A stretch of 64,000 nucleotides of DNA from Otis tarda (taxonomy: Eukaryota > Chordata > Aves > Otidiformes > Otididae), in NCBI GenBank assembly GCA_026413225.1, contig CM048576.1:4162501-4226500 (forward strand). The letters are read 5' to 3'. Under the pieces are notes generated by a model. That model ran no database searches. It worked only from the letters and a program-made list of their open reading frames with translations, and was not told the DNA's origin. Position numbers and translations under genes: made by a program. Every line of letters begins with the position of its first letter. The first letter of the stretch is position 1. Below, one piece after another: positions 38,100 through 50,341 of the stretch.

Positions 38100-38420
38100 C
38101 ATCGAGCCACAGAACCATGTCAGGCCTTCGTACCTTTGGCTAGCAGAAGTCTCTTCCCCTGGTTAAGTACTTACAAACAATAATCAAATCACCCCTTAAC
38201 CTTCTCTTTGTTAAAAGAAACAGATTGAGCTTCAGTCTCCCTCTCTCCAGCATGCTTTACAGACCTCACATCATCCTTGTAGCTCTTATCTCTCACCAGT
38301 TTGCCAACATCATTTTTAAGGTATAGATACCATGACTGCACACAATGCTCTTCCTGCTTGTATTCATTATTTCTTTGCTTAGACAGTCAAAGATAGCATT
38401 AGCACTCCTGAGAATTCACA
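38100..38420 (-). mobile_element. ancient CR1/L3-like LINE fragment
   Basis: On the minus strand the text around AACAAAGAGAAGGTTAAGGG, followed by a stretch meaning roughly 'D-L-I-x-V-x-K-Y', matches the conserved CR1/L3 ORF2 segment that reads [16 protein letters not shown] in the younger copy at 8335. The flanking part corresponds to the upstream RRATKMI-type segment. It is heavily diverged, without an open frame, and covers a different, more 5' part of the same region as the 27.0-kb fragment. Edges are approximate. Confidence 0.72.
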
Positions 38421-40104
38421 GCACAGCACAAGACCAGCTAGTTATTGATAAGATAATGAAATTAAGCTCCAGCTTCTCACCTTGAAGCGGCGACTCCCAG
38501 GGGTTCCTCTCTCAAAGTGTGGGTTTTACTTCCTGCTCTCTTTAATGTGGATTAGTAAGTTATCACACGCCAGCCATGCTGCTAGAGCTGTCTGTACGTT
38601 TACCCTTTTCCCACTATAAATGCAAGATAACTTGACTAAGCTTCACGCCCTTTCTGAAACCCTCACATTTGTCAGAGCAGGAGGACACGGGTAGCTGGTT
38701 ATGCTGCAGACACCCCAAAACTAGAGCCCAGTCCACCATCAATGAGAGAACTTGCCTGCTGTCAGGGTCCCGGGCGGAAACAGGGCCTTCATTGCCCAGA
38801 CGCAGCTGCAGCTCCCAAGCCACACTTCGTGCTGCTGCAGTAAAGCCAGCTCCCAGGAGCCAAACAAGCTCTATCAGGCAAAGCCGAGCAATGCCAGTAT
38901 ATCTGTGCTCCGGGCTCCTGCCAGAATAAAGGGCTACAGCATTTCACCCCCCTTCCAACAAAGCGACTCCTGCAACACAGCACTGGTTCAGCACTCGGTC
39001 AGCTCAAGACATACCTCAGATCCTCCTTCCGGAGACATGCTCCTGCTTCTCCAACACCCACGGGACAAGAAGCCGGGGCCTTTGAGAGCCAGCAAAGCCA
39101 CTCTCCCCACGCCCGCTAACCAAAAGGTGCGTTTTGCGCAATGCTGCCAGCGCGTTGCAGGCTCATGCCATGACACTGCCATCCGACACCAGATGGAAAT
39201 CGCAAACTCATTCAGCACTTGAAGGGATCTGGACCCAGGGGTTTGCTTTAAGAAGCTTTCTCTCTCCCTATCCCCAGCCCTACCAGTTGGAAGCTAATGT
39301 GTCTTCACCAACAGTCAGAAAAAAATTTGTCACAGAAAATGTGCAAGCACTGACATCTTAAGACAAAAAAGATGCAGATTTCTCAACTGTTCACAGCACA
39401 TTATGGAAATACATTCTTAGGGACTATTAAATATGGGGATTATTGACTAGATGAGCAGCAGCTCAATGGACTAGCTTGCAAATATGTCTTTAGACAATTC
39501 TTAAAATGCAGATTAATTATCTAACAGACCAGAACATTTTTTTTTTCCTACAGACTTTCTAATGATCTGTTGCATAAACAAACATGCATACAATTTTGTT
39601 TGCATTTGTGTTAGCTCTGATGTTCTTAAATAACTAAATAGTGACTAAGGAGACTGAAATCTTATTTAACACTCAGCAGGAACAGAACAAAATACATGTC
39701 AGTCCAAATCACTGAAAGACATGTCTCCGTAAAGACCCTTGGGAAGTCCAACGACCATAATAACAAAAGGCCCCATTTCCCAAACACAAAACTTCAGATG
39801 TACCACGTAGCATTTAATTCCTTCTATGTTTATGCCATCAGGTTTAATTAAAGAAACTACAATGTTGACATCCAGCATTTAATGACTAGGATTCCCACCA
39901 ACCTCTTTTTAAAGGAGCAAGGTATATTATTCTACAGAGATATTGTTGACTCTCTGCAGATTTAGGAAAATATCACTGGTGCCCGCATGCTGGAGATACG
40001 TTTGGAAGATCTGCACAGCATGAGAAGGTTGATGCTGGTAGAACCACCGCCCTGAGCTCTGCTGCTGCCCTCACCCACTAAGTTCCCGTGTCATGATTTG
40101 AATC
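38421..40104. other. non-coding stretch, nothing recognised
   Basis: GC-richer at about 38680-39130 without dense CpG. The 156-codon frame at 38752-39222 resembles no family. A strong pyrimidine-tract acceptor-like site at about 39538-39555 (plus) has no matching donor or open exon that I can support. Confidence 0.4.
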
Positions 40105-40440
40105 CTTAAGTTGGGATTTTAAAATCCCATCTTGATTTTAAATTTGCCATTGATATAGGATCAAGCACAGTGGTCGTTTTCCCAGTAAGGGTAATTAACA
40201 TGTTATTTGTAGACTGTGTTTTCAGCTTCCAACTACTCAATTTCTGTATGCCTTTTCTGATGGGTTAAAATGCTGTTGGATATCAAAACCAATGCAGAGC
40301 AAGTGTGAAACATTATTATTCCAGCTTCACACCCACTTTCCCTTGGTGTGAACAATAATGCAAACTGCAAGACAGTGATGAATTGGACCTGGAGAGGACC
40401 AGATGCTCTGTGAACAGTCTCGGGCCCAAACATTTTTCAG
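40105..40440. promoter_or_regulatory. candidate regulatory block containing an 18-bp palindrome
   Basis: Repeat-free AT-rich block with a perfect palindrome (40112-40129), a TAATTA core at about 40192, and a POU-octamer-like ATGCAAAC near 40357. The density of developmental-factor motifs suggests an enhancer, but this is inference from composition only. Confidence 0.22.
40112..40129. repeat. perfect 18-bp palindrome TGGGATTTTAAAATCCCA
   Basis: Both halves are exact reverse complements with no spacer. It might be a dimeric protein-binding site; the GGGATTTTAAAATCCC core also resembles paired GGATT(A)-type homeodomain half-sites. Confidence 0.9.
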
Positions 40441-41504
40441 TCTAAAAAGAGATGTGATAGCCTGCTTTTGAAGCTGTCCGTGCACACATACAATCTTTTA
40501 ACACCAGATGTTACCAGATCACGCACAAGGTGGAGCAAAAATGTAAAATAATCAGAGACCAAACAAGAAAAGAGCAAGAGCAGCCAAGGAGCATAGCTAG
40601 AGTAAAATATATTTTGATCGACCTATTTTGGGTGAAAAAAGCAGTTCCGGCACACGTAACAGTTTGCACATCAGCATCGGTTTCAATGAACTCCGTACTA
40701 GCAGTACTACACTGCGCTAGTGTGTGTGCAGGCAGGCTCTGCCCGTGGCTCTGTTACCTCCCAGCCGAGACACTTCACCCAAGACAAGCCACATGAAGCA
40801 CAACCCTATCGGACACAGCAATTTCCTTCTTCATCACAGTCTACGAAGAGAAAGCACAGGGTTGATGCCCACCATGAATGCCACCACAGAGTCAAACATC
40901 AGTGACAACTAGCCTTGCAGTTCCTCTGCCTTTGAGCAGGGCCAGAGAGCCATTAAAAAAACCTCCAGCATCAAAATGCAATGCATTCTTCAGAAAAACG
41001 TCAATTTCTGTCACTGAACCAAAACCTCTCTGGTTCTCAGCAAAAAGGTTTTTTTAAAAAAAGTTAAGGCTGAACAAAATGTTCAGGGATTTTTAACAAT
41101 CCATCCCCTCCTGATCAGGCCCAGACTGTCTTTGATATCAAATTCAGATGTCCGTGTAGGAAGGGCAGAGAGGGTGCAGAGCCACCATCATGTAGAAAGA
41201 GCCAATTTTCTGCTGAAACAGCTGAGGTGCGATCACACAGTTCATCAGCCTGCAATGTTAATGACGTAAACCACTTCAGCTAGAGCCACGGGAAGGAAGG
41301 ACCCACAGTGGCTCTCCCAAGGGAGGCGATGCAGGGGAACTGGCGTTCCGCTGCACAGAAAGAGCTGTTCGCCACCAGTCATCTTCTTCCCCCCACCGAC
41401 ACACAAACACACACACGCTGTGACAGTCCCAGAAAGGAAAAACCTGCCTTTTAAAAATAGCAAAATCTTTAAGGAGCTGAGCACACATGCCTGAGTGGGT
41501 GGGA
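40441..41504. other. non-coding stretch, nothing recognised
   Basis: Short ORFs and unique sequence only. Confidence 0.4.
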
Positions 41505-41780
41505 AATTAGTATTATTATTACTTTGTGCACACAGGGTCTAAGACCTCAGATGACTTGTTTGTGCCCAGAATGAATTTTTGCAGATGCATTATAAACCCT
41601 TGCAAAGCAGGGTTTATAAGGTCACAGAAGAATTTCCATTAACTGTAGCCTAGCTAGGGATTGCCAGTATGATCTATTTCCCTCATTTATGCATATGCAA
41701 TAAGGCCAAGACGAAGCTCCTCTGCTTTATTTCCACATCATTGTGCTGATGCTGAGCTAACCAAATAAACAAACTGAAAA
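41505..41780. promoter_or_regulatory. candidate regulatory block with hairpin and POU-like motifs
   Basis: Contains the inverted repeat at 41590-41619 and an ATGCATATGCAA motif at 41689-41700 similar to POU/octamer sites. Repeat-free and without an ORF. Regulatory role is inferred from motif content alone. Confidence 0.22.
41590..41619. repeat. inverted repeat, 10-bp arms TTATAAACCC / GGGTTTATAA
   Basis: Perfect 10-bp arms flank a 10-nt spacer in which TGC and GCA can add three more pairs with one bulged T. It would form a small stem-loop or a symmetrical binding site. Confidence 0.88.
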
Positions 41781-44700
41781 GCGAGTGGGGAAGCAGGGGG
41801 AGGAACAAAGAGACTAAGGAAAAAACATATGCCTGGCTCTCTTCCTCATGAAGGATGCAAATAAATTCTGCAGACTTTGAAGCCAGGAGATCTCAAGAGA
41901 GATGAAAATCCCCTTGTGCTGGATGGCTCATCGGGTGCTCAGTTGAGACATTGCTCGGGTATTGCCTTACGCAGATGCTTCCACACAAAGGATGGTCAGA
42001 ATAAATATTATTACCCTGCCACCTGACTGAGACCTGGCTCAGGGATTTGCAATCCAGCAGAAAGACAAACCCTCTGGGCTCTGTTAATCTACCTCCCACC
42101 ACTGTGAGACCACAGCGTCTTCAAAAACCGTGCTTCTGACACTTAGCAGTAAAAACACTTCCCAAGTCTCTGGGTCAGAGGCACTGTGGATCTGGGTACA
42201 AAATCACCCATGTCAATGGACAGCTTATATCTTTGCTTCTTCTTCCCTGATAAATCAGTGACATGGTCTCTATCCCCATGGAAAATCCAGGGGAAGGTCC
42301 CAAGGAGGAGCTCACCAGGACTCAGTGAAGTTCCCCTCAGCTCATTGTAAAGCCAGCCAGTGCAGCTGGATGTTGACACAGGCTCAATGCCCACAGCCCC
42401 CGCTCCAGCCAGAGCAGCGCCCTGGCCCCAGCAGCAACGAACCCCTGGTCTGACATGAGAGGCTTCGGGAAAAGCCACTTGTCACTGCAGACATTGCTCT
42501 CACAGAGCCCCTGGACCAGACAGTGCCCGAGATGGAGAGCGCTGTTTGCCAGACCAGAGCATCTCCCGGGGCTGCCCTTCACCTGCAGCGAGCTCGCACA
42601 GCCACGGGGCCCTGTCAGCCAAGCACAGATCACTTCACGCCCCTGAACATTCTCCCAGTAGAATCCCACAGAAGCACCCTGGCTACCATCATTACAGAAA
42701 GATTTGCTTAGGTTTTTCCTCTCTCACGTGCTTGTAACACTCAAGCCTGAGATAACGTCCTGACTGCTGCTACAGTTGCCAAATCGTTGGGATGCTCAAA
42801 TCCAGCAGCCTTGTCTCTTAATTCTTCCAAATATTCAGCAGCAAAAGCAACCCCTTTCTGTTGGCACGCTTACTCTCTCTAACCCAGCTCTGCTCCACTT
42901 CCACCTCCAGATCATTAAAGATAATAAATAAGCCTAGCCTCAGTGTGAGGAAGCTTCACATAATCACCTATCTACGCTCCGATCAGCACTTCTGCATTAC
43001 ACTTCTATTTTCTACAGCTTAACTAGGAAAGCCAGCACCAAACTCTGCCCCTTACCTTACAGCTATTTATTGCCCACATTCTGCTGTTTGTTTCCTAAAA
43101 TAGTCTCTTTTGGGTGGATCTAAAGAAAAATCCAAATAAATTAGGTCCATCGGTTCATTTTCAGTTCCCGTTTTATTAGTTTTCCAAACTGCAAGTGGCA
43201 CTATTAGGAAGGCAGGCTGCCCTACTGCGCACCCATCTTCTTCATACAAGCTACGGTGATTTGACCCCCAAGGTCAGACTCATCCATATATTTGAGTGAT
43301 AATTAGGCCCTCCCAGCTGGCATAGAACAGGAGAAAAACTCACCTGCCCGATATCCTAGCTCCTCCTCAGGTTTGATTTCTGCAAAGGCATCGTGTGCAA
43401 AACTACTCCTGCTGTATCTGACAGTTGCCTTGGACCACTTGGGTTCCTGCCCTGGTAACTTCCCAGCGAGGAGGAAGAGTCATCCCTTTCATCTTAACAC
43501 CTGCTGCTATTTCACACTTTATTTACCTCAGGGTTCTTTGATGAACCACCCCCAGTCCTACTGATTTACAACACCCAAGCTTTTTCCTCTGGTCCATTAC
43601 TTCCCTCTTTAAACAATTCAATCACTACTAATTTACTGCAAATCTGGATTTCCTCAACATCCTAGTGAGGGTAACGACTCCCCTTTTCCCCCAGCCAATG
43701 TTTGTCTCTGCCACAGCTCCTCATTTCTGCTGGGACTCAGGGAGCCTCCATTCACTACTGCTGCCCTCAGGGGCATTTTGGCATCCCGCAGTTGCTTAGC
43801 CGTGTTGGACCTGACCTATGCAGCCCTGCTGATGCCACACTGCACCCAGGAACGCAAGGAGGCTTTTTCCAGCCCCAGCAAGGTCTCTCACAGAAAGAGA
43901 GCAATGAGCAAACAAAGCAGAGGACAACATTACAGCTAACAGGTCCCGTGCCCAGCTCACCTCATTTGGCATAGTCATAGAGAGAAGGTGATAGCAACAG
44001 AGCGGCATAAGTCACAGCTCAGCCTCCTTCTTCACCTCTCCTGTAAGGCACCCCAGGATGCATGGCTGGGAAGTACACGAGGAGTACCATGCTCACTTCT
44101 TTATTTACATTAGCTCCTACTGACACTAGTTGAGCATTTTAAGGTACAGGAAGCATTTCTGATTTACTGCCTTGATAGCTTTTGAACTGCTTGAAGCTTC
44201 CCAGCTGGGTTACACCCACCAGCCACTCACTGTTGACCAAAGTGGAAATAACCCTGTTCAAGCTGGTCCTCACGACATTTTCCTCCACTTGCATGAAAAG
44301 TAATTGCCACAGGCACCCCTCTCTACTGTAGTACACCCAGTCTTCAACAGACACCAGAACAAACAATACAAAAAACACTGCTAAACCACAAATTGTCCTT
44401 CCAAGCCATGTCCCACAGATCAGATGTAAAGTTATCATGGGATCCTTAAAACTGCTCCATTACCTCTGCATAGGTTTTACAGCCTCTTCTATCTCTCCAA
44501 GTCCCCCATTTTTCTTGTCAGAGGACCCACAACAGTGTTAATAGTTCCCCTGAGAGAGTACAGACAAACTGGAATTTGTAGTCTCCTGTGCACAGGCACA
44601 ACTCTGCAGTAGTACCACAGTCTCTTTTCTTTACAAAGCCAAGTTTTCCATTCCTGTATAAAGCTTTCATCATGGGGTCACTAATATCCCATGGATTTCT

Positions 44701-46748
44701 CCATATCACTCCCTCAAGTCCAAGAGACACCCTTCAAGCTCTTCTCATCTTGTCAGACCACAATTTCAGTGTGTTCCTCCTATTCACACACAGCAAGAGG
44801 CTCCTTGTATTAACAGATGCCTCAGCCTCGTATATGCTGCCTTAGAAGCCTCTTGCCCAGAGCAGAAAACCTTTCTGAGAAGACTTGCAGAAACTTTTGT
44901 CTCTCCTTCTGCCTGAAAGGATGAAAAATAAACAAACTCTGACCCTAACAAGTGCTGCGCATGAAGTTCTCCCCCCAGAGTCAGCACAACCCAGGCACAT
45001 CAGCAGGCCTTTAAAAAAAGCAAGACACTGACCACCTGCATGTCTTTAGTCCTGACTGAATACAGAATAAAGCTTAAACCATCTTCGAAGAAAATGAAGT
45101 TTCTTGGATGAGGGAGTTCTCCTCTTTCCATATGGCCTAGCAATATCCAATTCTAAGCATACATCCACTCCTTCCCGGTTCTTCATCACTTCTGGCACCC
45201 CACACTCCTCCTCTCCCCTGCTTCCTTCTACCCTGATTTTCCCTCCTTCCTCTTCCTCCACTGACACAAAAGCCCACCCTTCCATCCACCCACACAGGCA
45301 CTGGCTCCCCATGCAGGCTCTAGCATCTCCCACTCTCCACACGCACCCAGTAAAAACACAGTTTCTCTCCCAGCCAAAGGAGCCCAAGGCCCTTCCTGGA
45401 TCTCCTCTGGCCCTGTCACACACGCTAAACCAGCTGCTTCTCCCAGAAAAGGAGGAATTGAAAACAACACGGTCAAAGCAGCTGTTGCGGCAGAAAGCTG
45501 AGATCCCACATTGTAGTTCAGATGCTTTCCCACCAGAACTCATGCAATCAGCTAGCATCTAGCTGAAGATCCTCACCAAGTCCTCGGTAAGTTTCAAGTT
45601 TACTCACTGCTTTTCTCTCAAGCAAAGAAATCAGCATGAGCACGCACACACAATGGGGGAGACGGGATTTCCTGACACACTTTAGCTTTCAGAATAGATA
45701 GGTTGGAGGCAGCACTGCACATACCTGGTTTGCTGTTCCTTTGATAAGCTCTCTGAAGACCAGCTCCCTCGAATCATTTGCCATTCACCCACAGATTGCT
45801 GCATGCTCCTTGGCGTCTGGGTATTTAGGCCTTTGCCAGCCCACATGACTCCTTGGCTTGTTTTCCTTGCACAGCTTGCAAAAGAAATCTCCAGCAAGAA
45901 ACTTGCAGGCAGCAGCACTGTCTCTGTGTCTCTTCCAGAGCTGCAGGGAGCTACTCTAAAGCCCCCGTTCAGAGCCAGCCTTTCACAGGTGACTCTTCTC
46001 AGGAAGATGTTGATGCCTTTATCAGCCTTGCTCTCTCCCCTTTCCACTGCCCCAGGCAGCACTCTGGGAGCCACTGGCTTGTCTCCACTCACAGCCCTTC
46101 ATTTCAGGGTTCACTTTCCTCAGGTCACCCAGTTCCCACCACCAAGAGCATCATCCCCATGGGAGCCAGCCAACAAAGGGTTAAGATAAATGGCCATTTA
46201 AAGACGGGGAAAAAAAAAAAGAAAAGAAAAGAGCATTCTCCTTTGCTGTGCTGACACTCTAAAGCCCGCTTTCTGCTCAGCACAGCCTGTCAGCTCCCTC
46301 TTCCCCACATTCCAGGTATAAGTCTTTTTACTCAGGGCATTAATTCATGCCAGACATGGGGAAAGAAACACCTGCAAACCAGAAAGAGCCACACAGCAAC
46401 TTTTCTAACTTCTGGCTTTGCTAATCAGGTCCAGCTGTAAAATGGAAACCAAAGGGGAAAGGTTCAGCTGCTTACCGTCTATTTCTCTACCCAGATGTTT
46501 CCCCTCAAATACACAGCCTGGTATGCGTAAATACTAAAGCAGACTCGCATCAAGACACTTCAAAAAATGCCTTGGCACAGTGGGAGCCTCGCTGCAGATT
46601 GCTTTCCGAGAGCACGCTTCTACCCCTATGTGAAACGAAGACTAAAGCAAGGCATGGCAGAAAAGCACCAAGGACAGTGAACCTACCTGCACGCGCATCC
46701 CAGCACCCAGGCACTAGTGGCACGAGCAGCCGCTGGCTCTACAGGAGC
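41781..46748. other. non-coding stretch, no gene supported
   Basis: The block at about 43060-43200 is AT-rich and repeat-free. Opposing long frames at 45046-45558 (minus) and 45104-45562 (plus) lie in C/T-rich DNA with few stops and look like composition artefacts. No mobile element recognised. Confidence 0.4.
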
Positions 46749-46784
46749 ACCAACCACTCCATGGGGACCAACCACTCCACGGGG
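46749..46784 (+). repeat. two-copy 18-bp tandem repeat
   Basis: ACCAACCACTCCATGGGG is followed at once by the same unit with one change (CACGGGG). A small minisatellite-like duplication about 1 kb from the CpG island. Confidence 0.92.
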
Positions 46785-47759
46785 ACGCTCACTCTCTGAT
46801 GCCGTAGACCCTCAGCTCCCTGTCCAGGGAAGCAGGGAAGGCTCCACTCCTGGCTAACTACAGCCGTCACATCCAGCCGGGACGTTGCCGCTGAACATCT
46901 CGGAGAAAAGGCTGCCTTGCCTCAGAGAGACAAAGGGACTGGTTCCTGCTGGGGGCAAGCAGGGGAATCTCCTGCCACCACGGCGTGGGGCAGGAACGGT
47001 GCCCAAGATGCGGTGGCAGAGCGAGACATCCCTCAGCATCTCCTGCTAGCAGAAGGCCCCCAGGGAGGCGAGGCGCAGCTCTGGATCCTCCAGCAAACAG
47101 CACCTTGCCGCAAAGGAGGCACGTGTGGGAGATGAAGCAAACCTCATGTGTGTTAGGTTAACTGTCCCGAGGGTGACAGCCTGGAGGTCTCAAGCCCAGC
47201 AGGCTGGGAAAGAAAGAAACCTGACAGGTGATGAGAACCGAATGGCACTTGCAGCATCTCTCACCTATGCAGAGCTCCCAGTCAGAGCTGCAGGCTATGC
47301 CAGAGTTTGTGCACAAATAGCAGAGCAGAAGTTGGGCCTAGGAAGAGGTTTCCGCATGGAGTTTTCCCCCAGAATCAACACTGCTTGCTCATTAAAGGTG
47401 AGTCTGTGTCAGCACCAGACCTGCATGTCTGCGCATACAAAGAGTACCTTATACATTCTAAGACAAATTATTTACAAACAGAACTCCACTGAAACACATT
47501 CCAGAACAATGAACCTTCTCTTTCCAATCCAAAGCCTAAGAAAAATCTCTGTTAAAGAGCATCCTCCTCACTGCCTATGACTGAGGTACGCAGGCTGCGA
47601 GCACAGCAACACACAAGTATGCGGGGAGCATCCATGCCAGCCAGCCAGCCCAGCTCCCGCTCCCCAGTACGGATGTCTGCCGCACACTTCCACGCACTGG
47701 AGACATCCCGGGAATCGCTCACGGGTTATCCATAGGAGTTCTCCCCGTGCTCTTTGAAC
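46785..47759. other. CpG-island shoulder, no gene supported
   Basis: GC content rises towards the island, with a small GC-rich patch at 46860-47110. The 151-codon plus-strand frame at 47125-47580 contains a donor-like AAAG|GTGAGT at about 47398 but has no recognisable domain or clear acceptor. Confidence 0.35.
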
Positions 47760-47999
47760 TTCAGCTCTCCCGAAAGCTGGAGTGTGACACCTCGCAACTC
47801 GAGCGCTGCGGCCGCCAGCACCCACCGCCCCCCCACCCCCGCCAAAGGGCGGCCAGGAAAGTCCTTTAGGAAGTGCCACCGCCAGGCCGGCATCGCCGCT
47901 GCCGGGAGAGGCCGTGCAGATCCCGGCCCCGCTTCGCACCTCGCTCCCGGGGGCTGAGGCTGCTCGGGGCTCCCGGCGCCTTTGTCGCCTCGGCTCCTC

Positions 48000-48405
48000 A
48001 GAGCGGCGGGGCCGGGCATCCCCGCGGGGTGACGGGGAACCCGACCGGTGCTCCCGGCCCCGGGGAGCGGCGCTGCCTGCCCTCCCCTGCCTTCCCCTCC
48101 CCCGGGATGCCCGACCCCCTCCCCGCGGCGGCTCCTACCTGGGCTGGGCGGCGCGGCTCCGCTCGCGGCTGCTCCGGCCCCGCTCCGGCAGCACCGGCAG
48201 CGGCGGGTCCCCGGCGGCGAGTGCGGGAACTGCAGGGGGCGGGGGGCGGCTGCCGGCGACCGGCTCCGCGGGAAGGGGCTGCCGGGAGCGGTCCCCCCCC
48301 TCCGCCGCCGCGGGCGTGCGGGCCGGGATGCGGGGAGCGGGGGCCGGAGAGGAAGGGAGGGAGGGGACGAGAGGGGCAGGGGGTCGTGGAGAGGAAGGAC
48401 ACAGG
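48000..48405 (+). other. possible first exon (plus strand)
   Basis: ACAGG|GTGAGA at 48401-48411 is a good donor in the plus direction, with exon end at 48405. The TSS is undefined; 48000 is approximate. With the minus-strand donor 266 bases away, the island could drive divergent or overlapping transcripts, or only one of them is real. Confidence 0.25.
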
Positions 48406-48420
48406 GTGAGATAGTGCCTT
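48139..48420 (-). other. possible non-coding first exon (minus strand)
   Basis: On the minus strand CCCAG|GTAGGAG gives a usable donor, with the last exon base at 48139. The upstream limit (TSS) is not defined by the sequence, and 48420 is only a rough guess within the island. If real, transcription runs leftwards and the first 48 kb of the window would be intron 1. No start codon with a recognisable protein precedes the donor, so the exon would be 5' UTR. Confidence 0.3.
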
Positions 48421-48641
48421 AAATCTCCGTAGTAAATGTTAATCTCCTCCCTGTGTCCTGAACAGCAGCGCGTGCTGGGCCAGAGCCGTCCCCTAGCGCT
48501 GGGAAACCGGCGGGAGTGGGCCGGGCAGGACCCGTCCTGTAGCGCAGGGCCGAGAATTGCAGCAGCAGTCCGTTCCCTGAGCCGCGGCCCCGGCGGCTGT
48601 AATGCTCCAGCCTTCACGGCTACGCTGCAGTTTTGTGTTCC

Positions 48642-48659
48642 TGTTTGTTTGTTTGTTTT
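48642..48659 (+). repeat. (TGTT)n microsatellite
   Basis: Four TGTT-type units at the edge of the CpG island. Confidence 0.85.
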
Positions 48660-48807
48660 CAGTAGAAAGAAAAGCAAAGCTTTTAACCTATCAATTAACT
48701 GGACTCTTGCATTAGGAGCAGTGAACTGTTATTTGATAGAAAATCATCTTCCCCTCCTGCTGAGAAGAAATAAGCTGGAGGAAAAGGATCAGCTTCACAG
48801 GAGAGGG

Positions 48808-48825
48808 AAAAAAAAAAAAAAAAAA
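48808..48825 (+). repeat. A18 homopolymer
   Basis: Eighteen A residues after a GAGAGGG lead; simple sequence. Confidence 0.88.
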
Positions 48826-50341
48826 GACGCCTCTGCTTCCGAGACAAATTACTCATGAGATACATAGGTAACAGGCTCAGGGTGCTTTGAGCTCATCCCT
48901 TTTACACATCATTTCCCTCAGGACAACAGCTACAAGTCAATTGCTTTGTGAATGATCCCTGTGCCTTTCCACCAGTGACCCTGCCCAACGGGCCATCCCA
49001 AGCATTTATTATTCTCAAAATAGAAGAGTGTTTCCCTACGTCTGGGCTGCATTTGCTTTTACTTGATGATTGTGGCCCTCAAGGTCCAGATGCACAACTG
49101 TCTGGGCCGCAGCTCAGTACTGCGCAGCGCAGTGATTTCTGCTCATGTCTGAGGTCTGGCAGAGCAGGTGGCAGTGGGAGTCTGGAGAACAGGAACATGT
49201 AGGTCCAGCTGACAGAGCTGGGATCTCTTCAGGACGGAGAGCAGCCTTTGTGCAGACTCCAGAAGTGGGTGATAGACAGTGCCTACCTCTTACCTCAGCA
49301 CTGACCACACCTCAGCCAGGCAGGACTTCTGCACGTCCCTCGCCAGCACGATCCTGCTAGATGCTGCATCCTCCTCCTCGTTCCTGCCACCTCCTGTGGA
49401 GGGGTTTTTTTGTGCAACCACACTCTTTTTCTTTTAGACATCTTGTGCATAGTTAAGGTGCATTGCTGCATGGCCTTAAGTCCTCCATGCAGTTATTAGA
49501 GCCTCAGCCTTGTTGTACTCTTAGAAGGCAACTTAAGACCTAGGAAGCTAATACAAGGCCCTGGCCTCAAAATCTCCATGACCCACCCTCTGGCACAGTA
49601 TAAATCAGTGCAGAATCACAATAGTTAGGGCATCCTTGTCAGCCAACAGCATGTGAGAGCCACCTGAAAGAAAGCAATCCAGAGGAGACAGCTATCCAGA
49701 CAGTTGTCTGTGGTCTCCGGGGACCTGGAAAGCAGAAGGCAGCTGTTCTGCCTGCCTCTGCTGTCCAGATGGGCAATGTAAAGCCTTCCTTTCACCTCAC
49801 TTGTGATGGGCAATCCTCCAGCCCAACGTAAGGCAGGAGAGCAGCACAGCGTGGCTGCACACACCCCTTCACCACATCATCAGGACCCGTCCTGTCCCGT
49901 GAGTCTTGCAAGATGGAGTGAAGGACAGCATGGCTGAGCTCAGTCCTGCTCCCTTTTCCTCCCTTCCTTTCCTCCTCCTCTGCTCTTGAAAAGCTCAGGC
50001 TCTCCTGCTGCAAGTTTCACCACTAAGTCTGAGCAAAGATAGCCGGATTCCAGTTAGTTCCAACTTAATTTACTCTCTCCAGTTTCTGAGACAGTTGTGT
50101 TTTATTTAAAACCTTTTGGGATCTTTGGGCTTGAGATAATTCGGCAAGGGAACAAATGGAGTAGAAACTGCAAACAAATCTGGTTTGGTTTGGAAATAAA
50201 AAGGATTCTAACCATAGGAGAGAGGTTTCAAAACTGCCTTCTGATAGCAGGTATGTGTCGGGAGAGGAGGAGGGAAGCCATCTAACTAGTTTTAAAATAG
50301 AGTTCGGTCATTTTATGAATAAGGTGATCTGACACACTTAC
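48826..50341. other. non-coding stretch, nothing certain
   Basis: A donor-like GAG|GTAAGA on the minus strand near 49298 follows an open stretch back to about 49396, but the acceptor is weak and the peptide unrecognised. No repeats of note. Confidence 0.35.

Larger units (their letters stand above)
47760..48620. promoter_or_regulatory. CpG island promoter
   Basis: About 860 bases with very high G+C and dense CpG, in sharp contrast to the AT-rich surroundings. It contains NotI-type and other CG-rich motifs, GC-box-like GGGGCGG runs and no TATA-like box. Vertebrate islands of this size usually mark the start of a broadly expressed or developmental gene and are often bidirectional. Many ORFs here (for example 47873-48409 plus and 48135-48677 minus) arise from base composition and are not called as genes. 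Confidence 0.9.

Noticed and set aside
45046-45562. Opposing frames of 170 and 152 codons
   Set aside because: They lie in a C/T-rich stretch where one strand lacks stop-forming A-rich triplets; the peptides are Ser/Pro/Thr-rich and unrecognised.
47125-47580. 151-codon plus-strand frame with a donor-like site at about 47398
   Set aside because: No acceptor or recognisable protein; the frame also runs through the donor.
47726-48858. Many long frames in the CpG island, both strands
   Set aside because: High G+C removes stop codons; peptides are Pro/Gly/Arg/Ala-rich with no domain.
49299-49396. Minus-strand exon-like block before GAG|GTAAGA
   Set aside because: Acceptor is weak and the open peptide is unrecognised; such combinations are common by chance.
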